Below, in pieces: positions 53,597 to 62,837 of a stretch of 64,000 nucleotides of DNA. The stretch's first letter is position 1, and each line of letters begins with the position of its first letter. The position numbers were made by a program, and so were the translations under genes. The DNA is taken from assembly GCA_015231825.1 (NCBI GenBank), contig JADGAV010000002.1, forward strand, positions 176,908-240,907. The letters are read 5' to 3'. The notes below the pieces were generated by a model. It had not been told where the DNA came from, made no database searches, and saw only the letters and a list, made by a program, of their open reading frames with translations. Source of the DNA: SAR324 cluster bacterium (GTDB taxonomy: Bacteria > SAR324 > NAC60-12).

Positions 53597-54394
53597 TTAT
53601 TCGCTGTGTTGCGGAATTTGGAACTGGTTGTGACCAGCCAGAAATTCTTTGGTTCGCTGTTCTTTTGGTCTCACGAGCACTTCGTCGGGAGTTCCTGCTT
53701 CGTGAATTTTTCCATGGTGCAAAAACAGGATTTTGTCGGCCACTGAATAGGCAAAGCCAATTTCGTGAGTGACAATAATCATCGTCATCCCTTCATCTCT
53801 CAACTCTTTTATTGCAAGGAGAACCTCTCCTACCAATTCCGGGTCCAGTGCAGAGGTCGCTTCATCAAACAGCATGATGTCCGGTTCCATCGCCAAAGCC
53901 CGTGCAATGGCAACACGCTGCTGCTGCCCCCCGGACAAGCGGGCCGGGTAGGATTGAGATTTGTCGGCAAGCCCAACTTTTTCCAAATACTGCAACGCTC
54001 GTTGCTCCGCTTCTTTTTGAGAAATTCTGAGCACAGTTTTGGGACCTTCCATCACATTTTCCAAAACTTTCATATGAGGAAACAGATTGAAATGCTGAAA
54101 GACCATGCCTACCTGTGTGCGAACTTTGCAGAGTTGCGATTCATGATAGACTCTGTTTGTTTTGCCACTTTTCATCGATTTTTCTGTTCCCTGCAGGATC
54201 CCTTTGAGATAAATACACCCCTGGCTCGGTAGTTCCAAAAAATTTACGCAGCGCAACAATGTACTTTTGCCCGATCCGCTGGATCCGATCAGTACAATGG
54301 TTTCTCCCTTGTTGACGGTGAGATCTATTCCTTTGAGCACCTCAAGTCTGCCGAAGGATTTATGCAGATCTTCTATTTTTAAGATGGGTTCCAT
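53597..54394 (-). CDS. Polar amino-acid ABC transporter ATP-binding protein
   Basis: This 265-residue ATPase of the GlnQ/AapP type has Walker A GSSGSGKST, an adjacent Q-loop (VGMVFQHFNLFPHM), signature LSGGQQQRVAIARAL, Walker B MLFDEATSALDPE and switch His in VTHEIGF. It powers import by the two permeases whose genes lie upstream, 18 bases away. It is the last gene of the unit binding protein-permease-permease-ATPase. Confidence 0.95.
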   Translation of the reverse strand: MEPILKIEDLHKSFGRLEVLKGIDLTVNKGETIVLIGSSGSGKSTLLRCVNFLELPSQGCIYLKGILQGTEKSMKSGKTNRVYHESQLCKVRTQVGMVFQHFNLFPHMKVLENVMEGPKTVLRISQKEAEQRALQYLEKVGLADKSQSYPARLSGGQQQRVAIARALAMEPDIMLFDEATSALDPELVGEVLLAIKELRDEGMTMIIVTHEIGFAYSVADKILFLHHGKIHEAGTPDEVLVRPKEQRTKEFLAGHNQFQIPQHSE

Positions 54395-54412
54395 AAATTT
54401 TTCTGAATCGTT

Positions 54413-55069
54413 TTATTGATCTGCCCGTTTTTCGAGTTTCCTGACAAGGAGGGTTCCCGGATAAATCAAAACAAAAAAAATGAGTGCCACGACAGTATAT
54501 GTTTCTATCGGATTGAAGTAGATGGTGCTGATCGTCTTGGCTTGATGGAGCAGCTCTCCAAAAGCAATCACGGATGCGAGTGTGGTCATTTTCACGAGTT
54601 CCACACCACGATTTGTAAATGCAGGAATCATCCTGCTGATGGCCTGAGGAAGAATGACCCGCTGCATCTGTTGGACGTAGGTCATGCCCAGGGCTTTGCC
54701 TGCTTCCCATTGACCGGGGGCGATGGATTGGATCCCACCTCGAAATATTTCAGAAGAAAAAGCAATAGTATTCATAGTCAGGCCCAAAAATGCTGCGGAA
54801 AAGGCATTGATTTGAGTTTGAAGCAAAATGGGAAGTGCGAAGAAAAACCACATGATCTGGACCAGTACAGGGGTGTTACGAAAGACTTCGACAAAGATAC
54901 TGGCAGGCCAGTTAAAAATTTTTCTTTTTGAATAGCGGGCAATTCCGACCAGCAGGCCCAGAGACAAACCGGTTACAAGGCAGAGCGCCGCCAGTTTAAT
55001 GGTATTGAGCAAACCAATGCCCAGCACATTCCAATTTGAAAATACAATTCCAAAATCCCAATTATACAT
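54413..55069 (-). CDS. Polar amino-acid ABC transporter permease 2
   Basis: This 218-residue His/Glu/Gln/Arg-type permease has about five membrane helices. FVEVFRNTPVLVQIMWFF is the family's conserved segment, and the EAA loop that docks the ATPase reads EAGKALGMTYVQQMQRVILPQA. It lies 24 bases after the first permease gene and 18 before the ATPase. Confidence 0.93.
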   Translation of the reverse strand: MYNWDFGIVFSNWNVLGIGLLNTIKLAALCLVTGLSLGLLVGIARYSKRKIFNWPASIFVEVFRNTPVLVQIMWFFFALPILLQTQINAFSAAFLGLTMNTIAFSSEIFRGGIQSIAPGQWEAGKALGMTYVQQMQRVILPQAISRMIPAFTNRGVELVKMTTLASVIAFGELLHQAKTISTIYFNPIETYTVVALIFFVLIYPGTLLVRKLEKRADQ

Positions 55070-55093
55070 TTCAATCTCTAAATTTCTGCGAAT

Positions 55094-55774
55094 TCATGCC
55101 GCAGTCGATTCTCCGCTGACGGCGAGTCTTCGTTCCAGGCCCCTTGCTGCAACACTCGTGGGCCATAAAACGAAAAAATACATGGCCGCTACGACCGAAA
55201 AAACTTCGAGCGGACGATAGGTCTGCTGCGCAATGTCATTGGCCTGGAAAAGAAGATCTGAATAAGAAATTGCCGAAACGAGCGTCGTCGTTTTCATGAG
55301 TTCAATGATTCGCTCCAAAAACGCGGGAATCATCCGTTTGACCGCCTGGGGCAAAGTCACACGCCGCAAGACCTGTTTGCGGGTCATGCCGATCGCGTAT
55401 CCGGCTTCCCATTGGCCACGGTCGATTGAAATGAGCCCTGCTCGAAAAACTTCAGCAAAAAAGGCGGATGACTGGATTGAAAACGCAATGATTGATGCGG
55501 AATAGGGGTCAATGGCAATATCGAATAAAATCGGAAGGACGAAAAATATCCAGAAAAGCTGCACTAAAGGAGGGGTGCTCCGAAAAAATTCAATAAAGAT
55601 TCCGGCGGAACGAGAAACCCATTTGCTGTCCGCCAGTCTCAAGAGAGCGACAAAGAGTCCGAGGGGAATCCCGAAAAGAAGGGAGACTCCCGTGACATTT
55701 AAGGTGTTGATCAATCCCAGCAGAAGTAAATCATAGTTCTGAAATACAACAGCAAAGTCCCATTCATAACTCAC
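55094..55774 (-). CDS. Polar amino-acid ABC transporter permease 1
   Basis: This 226-residue permease pairs with the next one. FIEFFRSTPPLVQLFWIFF and the EAA loop EAGYAIGMTRKQVLRRVTLPQA are clear. Both permeases share the N-terminal WDFxxVF start, as GltJ/GltK do. A strong hairpin lies between its start and the binding-protein gene. Confidence 0.93.
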   Translation of the reverse strand: MSYEWDFAVVFQNYDLLLLGLINTLNVTGVSLLFGIPLGLFVALLRLADSKWVSRSAGIFIEFFRSTPPLVQLFWIFFVLPILFDIAIDPYSASIIAFSIQSSAFFAEVFRAGLISIDRGQWEAGYAIGMTRKQVLRRVTLPQAVKRMIPAFLERIIELMKTTTLVSAISYSDLLFQANDIAQQTYRPLEVFSVVAAMYFFVLWPTSVAARGLERRLAVSGESTAA

Positions 55775-55823
55775 GATTACCTGCGTTTAAAAAATCTTTC
55801 AAACTCTACTCCTCAGGGACGGG

Positions 55824-55855
55824 AAGGGACTCCGTACAGAACAGTCGGAGCCCTT
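55824..55855 (-). promoter_or_regulatory. Intercistronic hairpin after the binding-protein gene
   Basis: AAGGG and CTCCG (55824-55834, one base bulged) pair with CGGAG and CCCTT (55846-55855). Such stems downstream of binding-protein genes protect the upstream mRNA and reduce permease expression. Confidence 0.55.
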
Positions 55856-55870
55856 ACTTTCCTTGTTGTC

Positions 55871-56710
55871 TTACCAAAGTTCTTTTTGAATCGGGGGGAC
55901 TTTTTTCGGGTCGACTCCAAAATCGCTCAAAAACTCTTCATACCATTGTTGTGACTGGCTGGTCGTGTAGTAATAGGAAATCGCGGTATTGACCCAATCA
56001 CGCCATCTTTTGTCGGATTCTCTTCGCACGGCAGCACTGGATGCAGAGGCTCGGACCGGTTTTGGTACGACAATTTTTCCTCTGCCAATTCTCTTCTGCA
56101 TTGCAATCAAAGGAGGATGAAAAAGCGATACCGCGTCCACGCGATTAGCCTGGAAAGCGGCTACGGCTTCTCCATTGGTGGGAAAACTCAGAACCGTGAC
56201 GTTGGGCAGGTTTTTTTTGAGGTAGCGTTCCATTGTTGTTCCTTGGCTGACGGAAATTTTTATGCCCGGTTTGTTCAGGTCAGCCCAGTTTTCGACAGCA
56301 AGATCGTCTTTTGCCAAAACTGCCAATGCATAATACAACAGTGGTTGTGCAGGAAAATCGACCGCCAGCGCTCTTTTGGGAGTCGCATCCAAAACAAACA
56401 TCGTGTCAATTTTGTTTGCCTGAAGAGCAGCGATCGCAGTTCCCCAGGTGACCTCGACGGGTTCTAATTTCACCCCCAATGTATCTGCCATTGCTTTACC
56501 AACGGAATGCCCAAAGCCAGACCATTCTCCACTCGATGGATTCTTGTAAAACCAGGGAGGAGCCTGTGTGACTCCTATCCTCAAAGATCCTCTTTCTTTG
56601 ATGCTGTCCCAGGTGTTGTCTGCCGCAAAGACGCTTCCCGCTGTTCCGAATGAAAATGCAATCAACATCAGCAGAGAAACAATCTTCAATTTCTTAATCG
56701 TTTTTTTCAT
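55871..56710 (-). CDS. Polar amino-acid ABC transporter substrate-binding protein
   Basis: The protein has 279 residues from the ATG at 56710, preceded by AGGAAGGA at good spacing. An upstream TTG would overlap that ribosome site. The signal peptide is KKTIKKLKIVSLLMLIAFSFGTAG-like with cleavage after VFA. It is a family 3 binding protein. GSLRIGVTQAPPWFY opens lobe 1, and the Arg in TPKRAL is the one that grips the amino acid carboxylate. The ligand is probably an acidic or amide amino acid. Confidence 0.92.
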   Translation of the reverse strand: MKKTIKKLKIVSLLMLIAFSFGTAGSVFAADNTWDSIKERGSLRIGVTQAPPWFYKNPSSGEWSGFGHSVGKAMADTLGVKLEPVEVTWGTAIAALQANKIDTMFVLDATPKRALAVDFPAQPLLYYALAVLAKDDLAVENWADLNKPGIKISVSQGTTMERYLKKNLPNVTVLSFPTNGEAVAAFQANRVDAVSLFHPPLIAMQKRIGRGKIVVPKPVRASASSAAVRRESDKRWRDWVNTAISYYYTTSQSQQWYEEFLSDFGVDPKKVPPIQKELW

Positions 56711-57028
56711 GTGGTGTTCCTTCCTCAATAATGGATTTTTTGAAGGGGGATGCCTCGCTTGTTTTGAGGCGGAGCAGTCTTTTTATTTTTTGAAAGGCTA
56801 CAGTAATATATCTCCATATAAATTTTGTCAAATTGAATTCAGTCTATGAAAATTTAGAAAACTCAACTAAGAAAAATTCGAAAAGAAAAGATGAGTCAAC
56901 TAGCAGACCTGTTGAGTGATGCGAATTTCTCAAATTCCAGGTTTCGCCGCCGGTCCTTCTTTGAGGAGCATTCATGCAGAAAAATGGCTCCTCAATTCCA
57001 TTTGTGAAGTATGACGGTCCTGCTTCAG
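56711..57028. other. Intergenic region with a hairpin
   Basis: This region contains the promoter of the binding-protein operon and, at 56962-56994, TGAGGAGC paired with GCTCCTCA. The hairpin lies 35 bases after the stop of the upstream acyl-CoA-dehydrogenase-like gene and likely ends its transcript. No gene is visible. Confidence 0.5.
56962..56994 (-). terminator. Probable terminator of the flavoprotein gene
   Basis: TGAGGAGC (56962-56969) and GCTCCTCA (56987-56994) form a perfect eight-base stem extended by ATT/AAT. There is no strong T-run after it on the minus strand. Confidence 0.45.
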
Positions 57029-58264
57029 TCAATCGTCCGACTCTCCTTTCTCATAAAGCGTTTCCCGTCCCAAACGGTCAAGACAAAGCTCCGCGGTCCA
57101 GGGAAACATGAGCGATCCGCAACGGGCGTCCCGATACATTCTTTCGAGGGGAAAGGTTTTCAGCATTCCTCGACCTCCGCACGTCCTGACCGCCAAACGG
57201 CAGATGTCCACAGCTCCCTCCATAACAGTATACTGGGTGGAATAAGCTCTCATGCGGACTGCTTTGGGCGGATTGACCTGCACTTCCTGAATCGAACGGA
57301 TAAAAAGGGAGCGAATTTGTTCCAGTTTGATATGCATCTCTGCCACCGCATACTGTTTGGCAGGATGTTGCCGAGCTTTTGTTCCCTGGAATCCTGGAAT
57401 CTCTCCACGCAGATACTGAACCGTAAAATCATAAGCCCCCTGGGCGATGCCGACATAAGTGCCGCATAAGGTGAGAAACATATGAGGAATGTGTTTTGCG
57501 GCCAGGTGGTAGGTGCCTCGAGGCATGATTTGAGCTTCATTGGGGACAAAAACGTCTTTCATCTGCAAATCGCGGGAAACCGTCCCCCGCATCCCCAGCG
57601 GATCCCAATCTCCGCTGACACTAAATCCTTCAGCATCTGTAGGAACTGCAATATACAGGGTATCCTCCCGCCGCTGCTCGTCTTTGTCTTCGGTGCATAA
57701 TATCCCATAGTGAGTGGCGGCTCCGGAAAGAGAAGCAAATATTTTTTTACCATTGAGCAGCCAACCTCCCGACACCCGCTTCGCCAATGTGCCAAAGGGA
57801 GTTTTTCCGGAAGCGGCCATATTCCCTTCTGAAAACGTTTGCGCATACAGGGCTCCTTCCTCCACAATCCGACGGTAGTGGATTGTTCGGCATGCTTCCA
57901 GTTCCCTGCGCTGATCGTCATTTAAATCCAATTTGTCGAGCAAATTCCCAATCCACAAAGTGGTGGAAGCATGCATATTGAAGCTCAATGCGGTTGATCC
58001 GCAATGACGTCCCAATTCGGAAGCAACCATCAGGTAGGTGGTATAGTCATGCCCCAGCCCGCCAAATCGCTCCGGAACGCACATGACGTGGATGCCGCAT
58101 GCCTGCAGATCCGCATAATTCTCCATTGGGTTGCGGGCATCGCGATCAATTGATGCTGCACGAGGGGCAATTTTTTCACGCCCTACTTTTCCTGCAATGT
58201 TGATGATCTCCCGTTGTTTGTCCGTCAATTTACAATCTGCAAAGAGCTCTGCTGCTTCTTTCAT
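57029..58264 (-). CDS. Acyl-CoA-dehydrogenase-fold flavoprotein lacking the catalytic Glu
   Basis: The 411 residues have the full acyl-CoA dehydrogenase layout: a helical N-terminus, a middle beta barrel (FGTLAKRVSGGWLLNGKKIFAS) and a helical C-terminus with RTCGGRGML. The segment after the conserved RDA reads RCGSLMFPWTAELC. Dehydrogenases there have a YEGT-type motif with the catalytic Glu, and here the aligned residue is Phe or Pro. It may be an oxygenase of the DszC/SfnC class or act without this base. It stands upstream of the amino-acid importer. Confidence 0.8.
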   Translation of the reverse strand: MKEAAELFADCKLTDKQREIINIAGKVGREKIAPRAASIDRDARNPMENYADLQACGIHVMCVPERFGGLGHDYTTYLMVASELGRHCGSTALSFNMHASTTLWIGNLLDKLDLNDDQRRELEACRTIHYRRIVEEGALYAQTFSEGNMAASGKTPFGTLAKRVSGGWLLNGKKIFASLSGAATHYGILCTEDKDEQRREDTLYIAVPTDAEGFSVSGDWDPLGMRGTVSRDLQMKDVFVPNEAQIMPRGTYHLAAKHIPHMFLTLCGTYVGIAQGAYDFTVQYLRGEIPGFQGTKARQHPAKQYAVAEMHIKLEQIRSLFIRSIQEVQVNPPKAVRMRAYSTQYTVMEGAVDICRLAVRTCGGRGMLKTFPLERMYRDARCGSLMFPWTAELCLDRLGRETLYEKGESDD

Positions 58265-58506
58265 AAGTTTCCTGAATTTAAGGAAGTCGTCGTTGACGCC
58301 GCAATCGTGATGCTGATGTTTCTCATGAACAGTTTTAACTGATTTCCGGAGGGATGGAATACCATGAACGCTGAATGGGAGGCAAGTATAAAATGCCTTG
58401 TTATTTTGAGTTGATAGGCATAGAGCAAAGGGATCTGGAATGCGAAAATTTCTCCGATAGATACAAGAAAATGCATAGAAAAATTCACAACAGAACGGGA
58501 GCTAAG

Positions 58507-59001
58507 ATGTCCAAAAAATGGTTTTTTGTCGTGTGCCTGGTGATGTTGGTGTGGGCGAGTCCGGTTCTCACGAAAGAAAGGGTACGAAAAATAAAACTCG
58601 TCGGCAATCACTTGTTTGAGACGAGCAAATCGATCACCGTGAACGACCTTGAGAAACTGCCAATGACGGAGTATTCCGTAGTTGATCCTTATTCGAAGGA
58701 GGAAACAGGCTACAAGGGAGTTTTACTGCGGGAATTTGTCTCCCGTTTCGGGACTCAGGAGGTTGTAAAAATCACCGTAAGAGCGATTGATGAGTATGTG
58801 ATCCATTTTAACCGTGAGGAATGGACACGTTGGGATATTTTGCTTGCAACCCAAAAGAACGGGACCCACATGGACGTGCAAAACGGAGGTCCGGTGCGGA
58901 TTGTATTTCCTTATCATAAATCTAAAGATATCGATCAGGTTAAATATCATCCAAAGTGGATATGGCAAATAAAGCAAATTGAATTTTTTACCAATGAATA
59001 A
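58507..59001 (+). CDS. Secreted molybdopterin-domain (SUOX-fold) protein
   Basis: The protein has 164 residues from the ATG at 58507, which has GGGAG seven bases before it and gives a clean signal peptide (KKWFFVVCLVMLVWASPVLT). The mature part reads like the oxidoreductase molybdopterin-binding domain: SITVNDLEKLPMTEYSV, then YKGVLLREFV and VRAIDEYV. It has no cysteine after the signal peptide, so it lacks the usual Mo-ligand Cys and may bind a ligand rather than catalyse. It overlaps the next gene, a sensor kinase, by eight bases. Confidence 0.78.
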   Translation: MSKKWFFVVCLVMLVWASPVLTKERVRKIKLVGNHLFETSKSITVNDLEKLPMTEYSVVDPYSKEETGYKGVLLREFVSRFGTQEVVKITVRAIDEYVIHFNREEWTRWDILLATQKNGTHMDVQNGGPVRIVFPYHKSKDIDQVKYHPKWIWQIKQIEFFTNE

Positions 59002-61546
59002 ATTTTTGATGCGCAGAATATACGGAGCAGGTCTTTTCTTATTGGAAAAGAGTCACTATCTTGCAGCCATTTTAGCGGCCATTTTGCTGATCTTTTCTCT
59101 CAGGTTTATTCAGCTGGAAGATCTGCTTTTCCAGCAGGCGATGGAGAATCAAGACAGAATCCGGGGGAATCTGAAAATGGTATTATTGGTTCACCGGGGT
59201 GCGGATATTTGTTTAAGCGGGGCTCGCTTGAAAGATGAGGAGCTTTACCTGGAAGGATTGGATCTTTTGGAATCTGCTGTCGGTTTTGCAAAGAATTTTC
59301 ATCCGAAAATTCAATTGAAACTCGACCAGGAAATTCATGCCCAACTCCTTGAGGTCGTTCAGGAGGCTGAGCAACTCAATACGCTTCTTTTTGAATCTGA
59401 ACAGGAAGCATCTCTTCAAAAAATTGATGCATTAGCAGCAAAAGTTGATGCCCTGAGCGCAATAGTTCTTGAAAAGGATTCCATTTATCGGAATTTGTTG
59501 AGTTCCAACAATTCAGAAATTCTGGATCGGGTTCAACAATCAAAATGGTTTCTTGGTATCATTTATGGTTTTTTATTTGCCCTCGTTGCTGGATTGGTAT
59601 CTTATTCAATTTATCGAAAAAAGGCGAGGAAGGCGCTCGAAGAAAGTGAGGAGCATTATCGCCTGCTGGCCGAACTTTCTCCAAATTTCATTGCAGTGCA
59701 TTGCGAAGGAAAGTTTGTTTTTATCAATCGGGCAGGGGTCGAGTTGTACGGGGCTGACAGCGCGGATCAATTGATTGGGAAACCGGTCATCGATTTTGTG
59801 CATCCGAGTTTTCATGAACTGATTCGCGAAAGGATTAAAAAAATGGAGCAGGAAAAGGTGCTTGCTCCCTTTGTTGAAGAAAAGTTTATTCGACTTGACG
59901 GGTCGACGGTCGATGTGGAGGTCGGTGCTCAGCTCTGCAATTATCAAGGCAAGCAGGCTGTGCAAGTCGTTGCCCAGGACATTACTGCACGCAAACAAGC
60001 GGAACAGGAACGTATTGTCTTGTCCACGGCTGTTGGCCAGTCGGCAGAAACAGTATTGATTTCTGATGCGGATGATATCATTGAGTATGTCAACCCGGCC
60101 TTTGAAAAATCCACGGGCTATTCAAAAGAAGAAGCTGTGGGACAGAATCCTGCTTTCTTAGCCAGCGGTGAACACGATCAAACGTTTTTTAATGAAATCC
60201 TGGACACGATAAAAAGTGGAAAAGTCTGGCAGGGGCGTATCGTCAACCGGAAAAAAACAGGCGAGCTTTTCACGGAGGATATCACCATTTCACCGGTCAG
60301 GGACGATTCCGGAAAAGTAGCCCGTTTTATTACGAATAAACGAGATGTCACCCAACAGCTTTCTTTGGAAGAACAACTCAGACAATCTCAAAAATTGGAA
60401 TCGATGGGAGTGATGGCTGGTGGGATCGCCCATGAGTTCAACAACCTCCTTTCCCCCATCCTGGGGTATGCCGAGATGCTCTTGGAAAGATCTGCTGAAG
60501 GCAGCAACGAACAGGCAAGCCTGCAACAGATCCACGAGGCGGGATTGCGGGCGAGAGCGCTGGTTCAGCAGATTCTTGCATTCAGCCGCAAGTCCATGTC
60601 AGAACGAAAACAGGTGCAGTTGGAAGAAATCGTCAAAGCTGCCGTGGAGTTTCTTTCGCAGACTATGCCCGCAACAATTTCCATCAAACAGGAATTTGAT
60701 CCGGATTTGCCCGGGGTTCTGGCATCCCCGCATGAACTTCATCAGGTGATCATCAATTTGTGCATCAACGCCAGCCATGCCATGCCCGAAGGGGGGGAAA
60801 TAAAAATTTGTTTGAAGAACGAGGGCTTTCGGGACTTGATAAATTCTCACGCACAAAAAGTGTCAGGGGCCTTTGTTGGTCTGTCCATCCAGGACAACGG
60901 AATTGGAATTGATCAAACAACGCTGGCGAATATATTTGATCCATTTTTCACCACCAAGGAAGTCGGCAAAGGCACGGGACTGGGACTTTCTGTTGTGCTT
61001 GGAATTGTCGAACAGCATCACGGTATTATTCATGTTGAAAGCGAACCTGGAACAGGGAGCACCTTTCAACTCTATTTTCCGGCAGTGGAAAAAAAATTGC
61101 CGCAGATGCTCGATACTTCAACAAAAGCTGTTGCTTTGGGTGATGAACGCATTTTGCTGATAGACGATGAGCCCACAATCAGGAAAGTTTTTGCAGCCCT
61201 TCTGGAAGATCTCGGTTATCAGGTGACAGCTTTTTCAGATTGTGGAGAACTTTTAATAGCCTTTAAAGAGCATTCCCGGAAATTTGACCTGCTTGTCACC
61301 GATTACACGATGCCGGAAATGACAGGAAAGCAACTGACGGAAAAAATCAAACAAATCCGCGCCGACATTCCCGTCATTCTGATGACCGGGTACAACGAAG
61401 TTGTCACCAAGGAAAGCATCGAGACCTGGGGCTTCGATGCATTGTTGATGAAACCTTGCCAAAAAGACGAATTAAGCGAAGTGCTTCGCCAGGTTTTGGA
61501 CCATGCGCATGCTAACGCTGTTTCAAGCGACTCATCTTCCCTTTAA
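58994..61546 (+). CDS. Hybrid sensor histidine kinase with two PAS domains
   Basis: The protein has 850 residues from the ATG at 58994; an upstream TTG and a downstream ATG are alternatives. Two membrane helices flank a helical periplasmic sensor of about 140 residues. Two PAS domains follow. The HisKA box is MAGGIAHEFNNLLS (His), and the ATPase has DNGIGID and FDPFFTTKEVGKGTGLGLS. A C-terminal receiver has ILLIDDEP, TDYTMPEM (Asp) and LLMKPC. It probably reads the partner SUOX-fold protein or its ligand. Confidence 0.93.
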   Translation: MNKFLMRRIYGAGLFLLEKSHYLAAILAAILLIFSLRFIQLEDLLFQQAMENQDRIRGNLKMVLLVHRGADICLSGARLKDEELYLEGLDLLESAVGFAKNFHPKIQLKLDQEIHAQLLEVVQEAEQLNTLLFESEQEASLQKIDALAAKVDALSAIVLEKDSIYRNLLSSNNSEILDRVQQSKWFLGIIYGFLFALVAGLVSYSIYRKKARKALEESEEHYRLLAELSPNFIAVHCEGKFVFINRAGVELYGADSADQLIGKPVIDFVHPSFHELIRERIKKMEQEKVLAPFVEEKFIRLDGSTVDVEVGAQLCNYQGKQAVQVVAQDITARKQAEQERIVLSTAVGQSAETVLISDADDIIEYVNPAFEKSTGYSKEEAVGQNPAFLASGEHDQTFFNEILDTIKSGKVWQGRIVNRKKTGELFTEDITISPVRDDSGKVARFITNKRDVTQQLSLEEQLRQSQKLESMGVMAGGIAHEFNNLLSPILGYAEMLLERSAEGSNEQASLQQIHEAGLRARALVQQILAFSRKSMSERKQVQLEEIVKAAVEFLSQTMPATISIKQEFDPDLPGVLASPHELHQVIINLCINASHAMPEGGEIKICLKNEGFRDLINSHAQKVSGAFVGLSIQDNGIGIDQTTLANIFDPFFTTKEVGKGTGLGLSVVLGIVEQHHGIIHVESEPGTGSTFQLYFPAVEKKLPQMLDTSTKAVALGDERILLIDDEPTIRKVFAALLEDLGYQVTAFSDCGELLIAFKEHSRKFDLLVTDYTMPEMTGKQLTEKIKQIRADIPVILMTGYNEVVTKESIETWGFDALLMKPCQKDELSEVLRQVLDHAHANAVSSDSSSL

Positions 61547-61771
61547 GTCTGGAGAAAACCTGCCCGCAAGCACTGTTCTGCACGCAAAATTCTACTACCT
61601 TGGTTCGCCCGGAATGAGCGTTCAAAACAAGTTTTCTTTTGACTATTGCTTTTGTCTGCTTTAAAAAAATGCCGTATTAAAAAATTCACAAAGCCTGGCT
61701 GAAGAAATCATTTTTAAATGTTAAAAGTGAAGAGAAATCTGCTTTAATTTAACTTTGAATCGGAGTAAGAA

Positions 61772-62743
61772 ATGTTTAAAAAACTTGCCGCAGCATCTAT
61801 CGGAATTGTTCTGTGTTTTTTGTCTGTGAATGCATTTGCCCAAAAAAAGAGTGACATCAAAATTGGCTGGGGACCGTTTCCCGATGTTCCTCAGATTTCG
61901 CAGGCTGTTGATAAAAATCTCTGGAAGGAAGAAGGGCTCAATGCGCAAATTGTTCCCTTCTTCTCGGGGAGAGCGTCTTTTGAAGCCCTGCTGGGAGGCC
62001 AGTTGGACTTTGCTATTATTGCCGAATTTCCTGCGGTGATTGGTGCCATGCAAAAGCAGGAATTTGGTATTCTTGCCCGCATGTCTCAATATCAGGCTTC
62101 TCGTATCATCTCAAAAAACAATATTGGTTTCAATTCGGTCAAAGATCTCGCGGGTCGTAAAATCGGAACGACTGTAGGAACCAATGTTCATTTTTTACTG
62201 GATGTTGAACTGCAGATGGCAGGTGTCAAAGCAGAAGTTGTCAGTGTGGCCCCGCCTGACTTGCTCCCCGCTCTGGTGAGGGGAGATGTTGATGCGGCGG
62301 TCATGTTCCCCAGCTTTTATGCGGGCGCCAAAAAGGCTCTGGGCGATCAATACAACGAAGTGAGGACTCCGAGCTACTCCACACAGTTTCTCCTCGTGGG
62401 CAGCGGTGAGATCATAGATAAGTATCCGGATACGGTGCGGGGTGTTCTTTCGACTTTGTTGAAAGGGGAAAAGTTAATCGTTGATGACCCCGCTGAAAGT
62501 CAGCAGGCGGTTTCACGGGTGATCGGGAAAGCGATCCCTTTGGCCGGAATTGTGGCTGGATGGTCTGAGCATGAATACAAAATGGGTTTGGATAATGAAT
62601 TGCTGGACTTGATGCTGAAGGAAGGTCAATGGATCAGGGAGACAGGGAAAATTAAAAACATCGAACCGACCCGGCAACTGTTTCGACCCTATTTCCGCGG
62701 AGAATTCCTGAAATCACTTGCCGGAGCTCGTGTCAATCTCTAG
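61772..62743 (+). CDS. Sulfonate/taurine/nitrate-type ABC substrate-binding protein
   Basis: This 323-residue protein has a signal peptide (MFKKLAAASIGIVLCFLSVNAFA). The fold is NMT1/SsuA-like. IKIGWGPFPDVPQISQAVDK is the first strand and helix, GGQLDFAIIAEFPAV is the hinge, and VKDLAGRKIGTTVGTN and VRGDVDAAVMF follow. It should bind an alkyl sulfonate, taurine or a similar compound. GGAG precedes the ATG. No permease or ATPase gene is next to it. An aryl-sulfotransferase gene follows after 94 bases. Confidence 0.87.
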   Translation: MFKKLAAASIGIVLCFLSVNAFAQKKSDIKIGWGPFPDVPQISQAVDKNLWKEEGLNAQIVPFFSGRASFEALLGGQLDFAIIAEFPAVIGAMQKQEFGILARMSQYQASRIISKNNIGFNSVKDLAGRKIGTTVGTNVHFLLDVELQMAGVKAEVVSVAPPDLLPALVRGDVDAAVMFPSFYAGAKKALGDQYNEVRTPSYSTQFLLVGSGEIIDKYPDTVRGVLSTLLKGEKLIVDDPAESQQAVSRVIGKAIPLAGIVAGWSEHEYKMGLDNELLDLMLKEGQWIRETGKIKNIEPTRQLFRPYFRGEFLKSLAGARVNL

Positions 62744-62837
62744 TTTTGCTGCTTGGCAGGAGTTGAATCCTATTTTTTAAATTGCTCGATACTCCATTTT
62801 GGAAAAATTTTTTTAAAGTAAAGCTTGAAAGGACAAT

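Noticed and set aside
56711..56728. TTG start six codons upstream for the amino-acid binding protein
   Set aside because: The ribosome site AGGAAGGA would lie within the coding region, and it fits the ATG at 56710.
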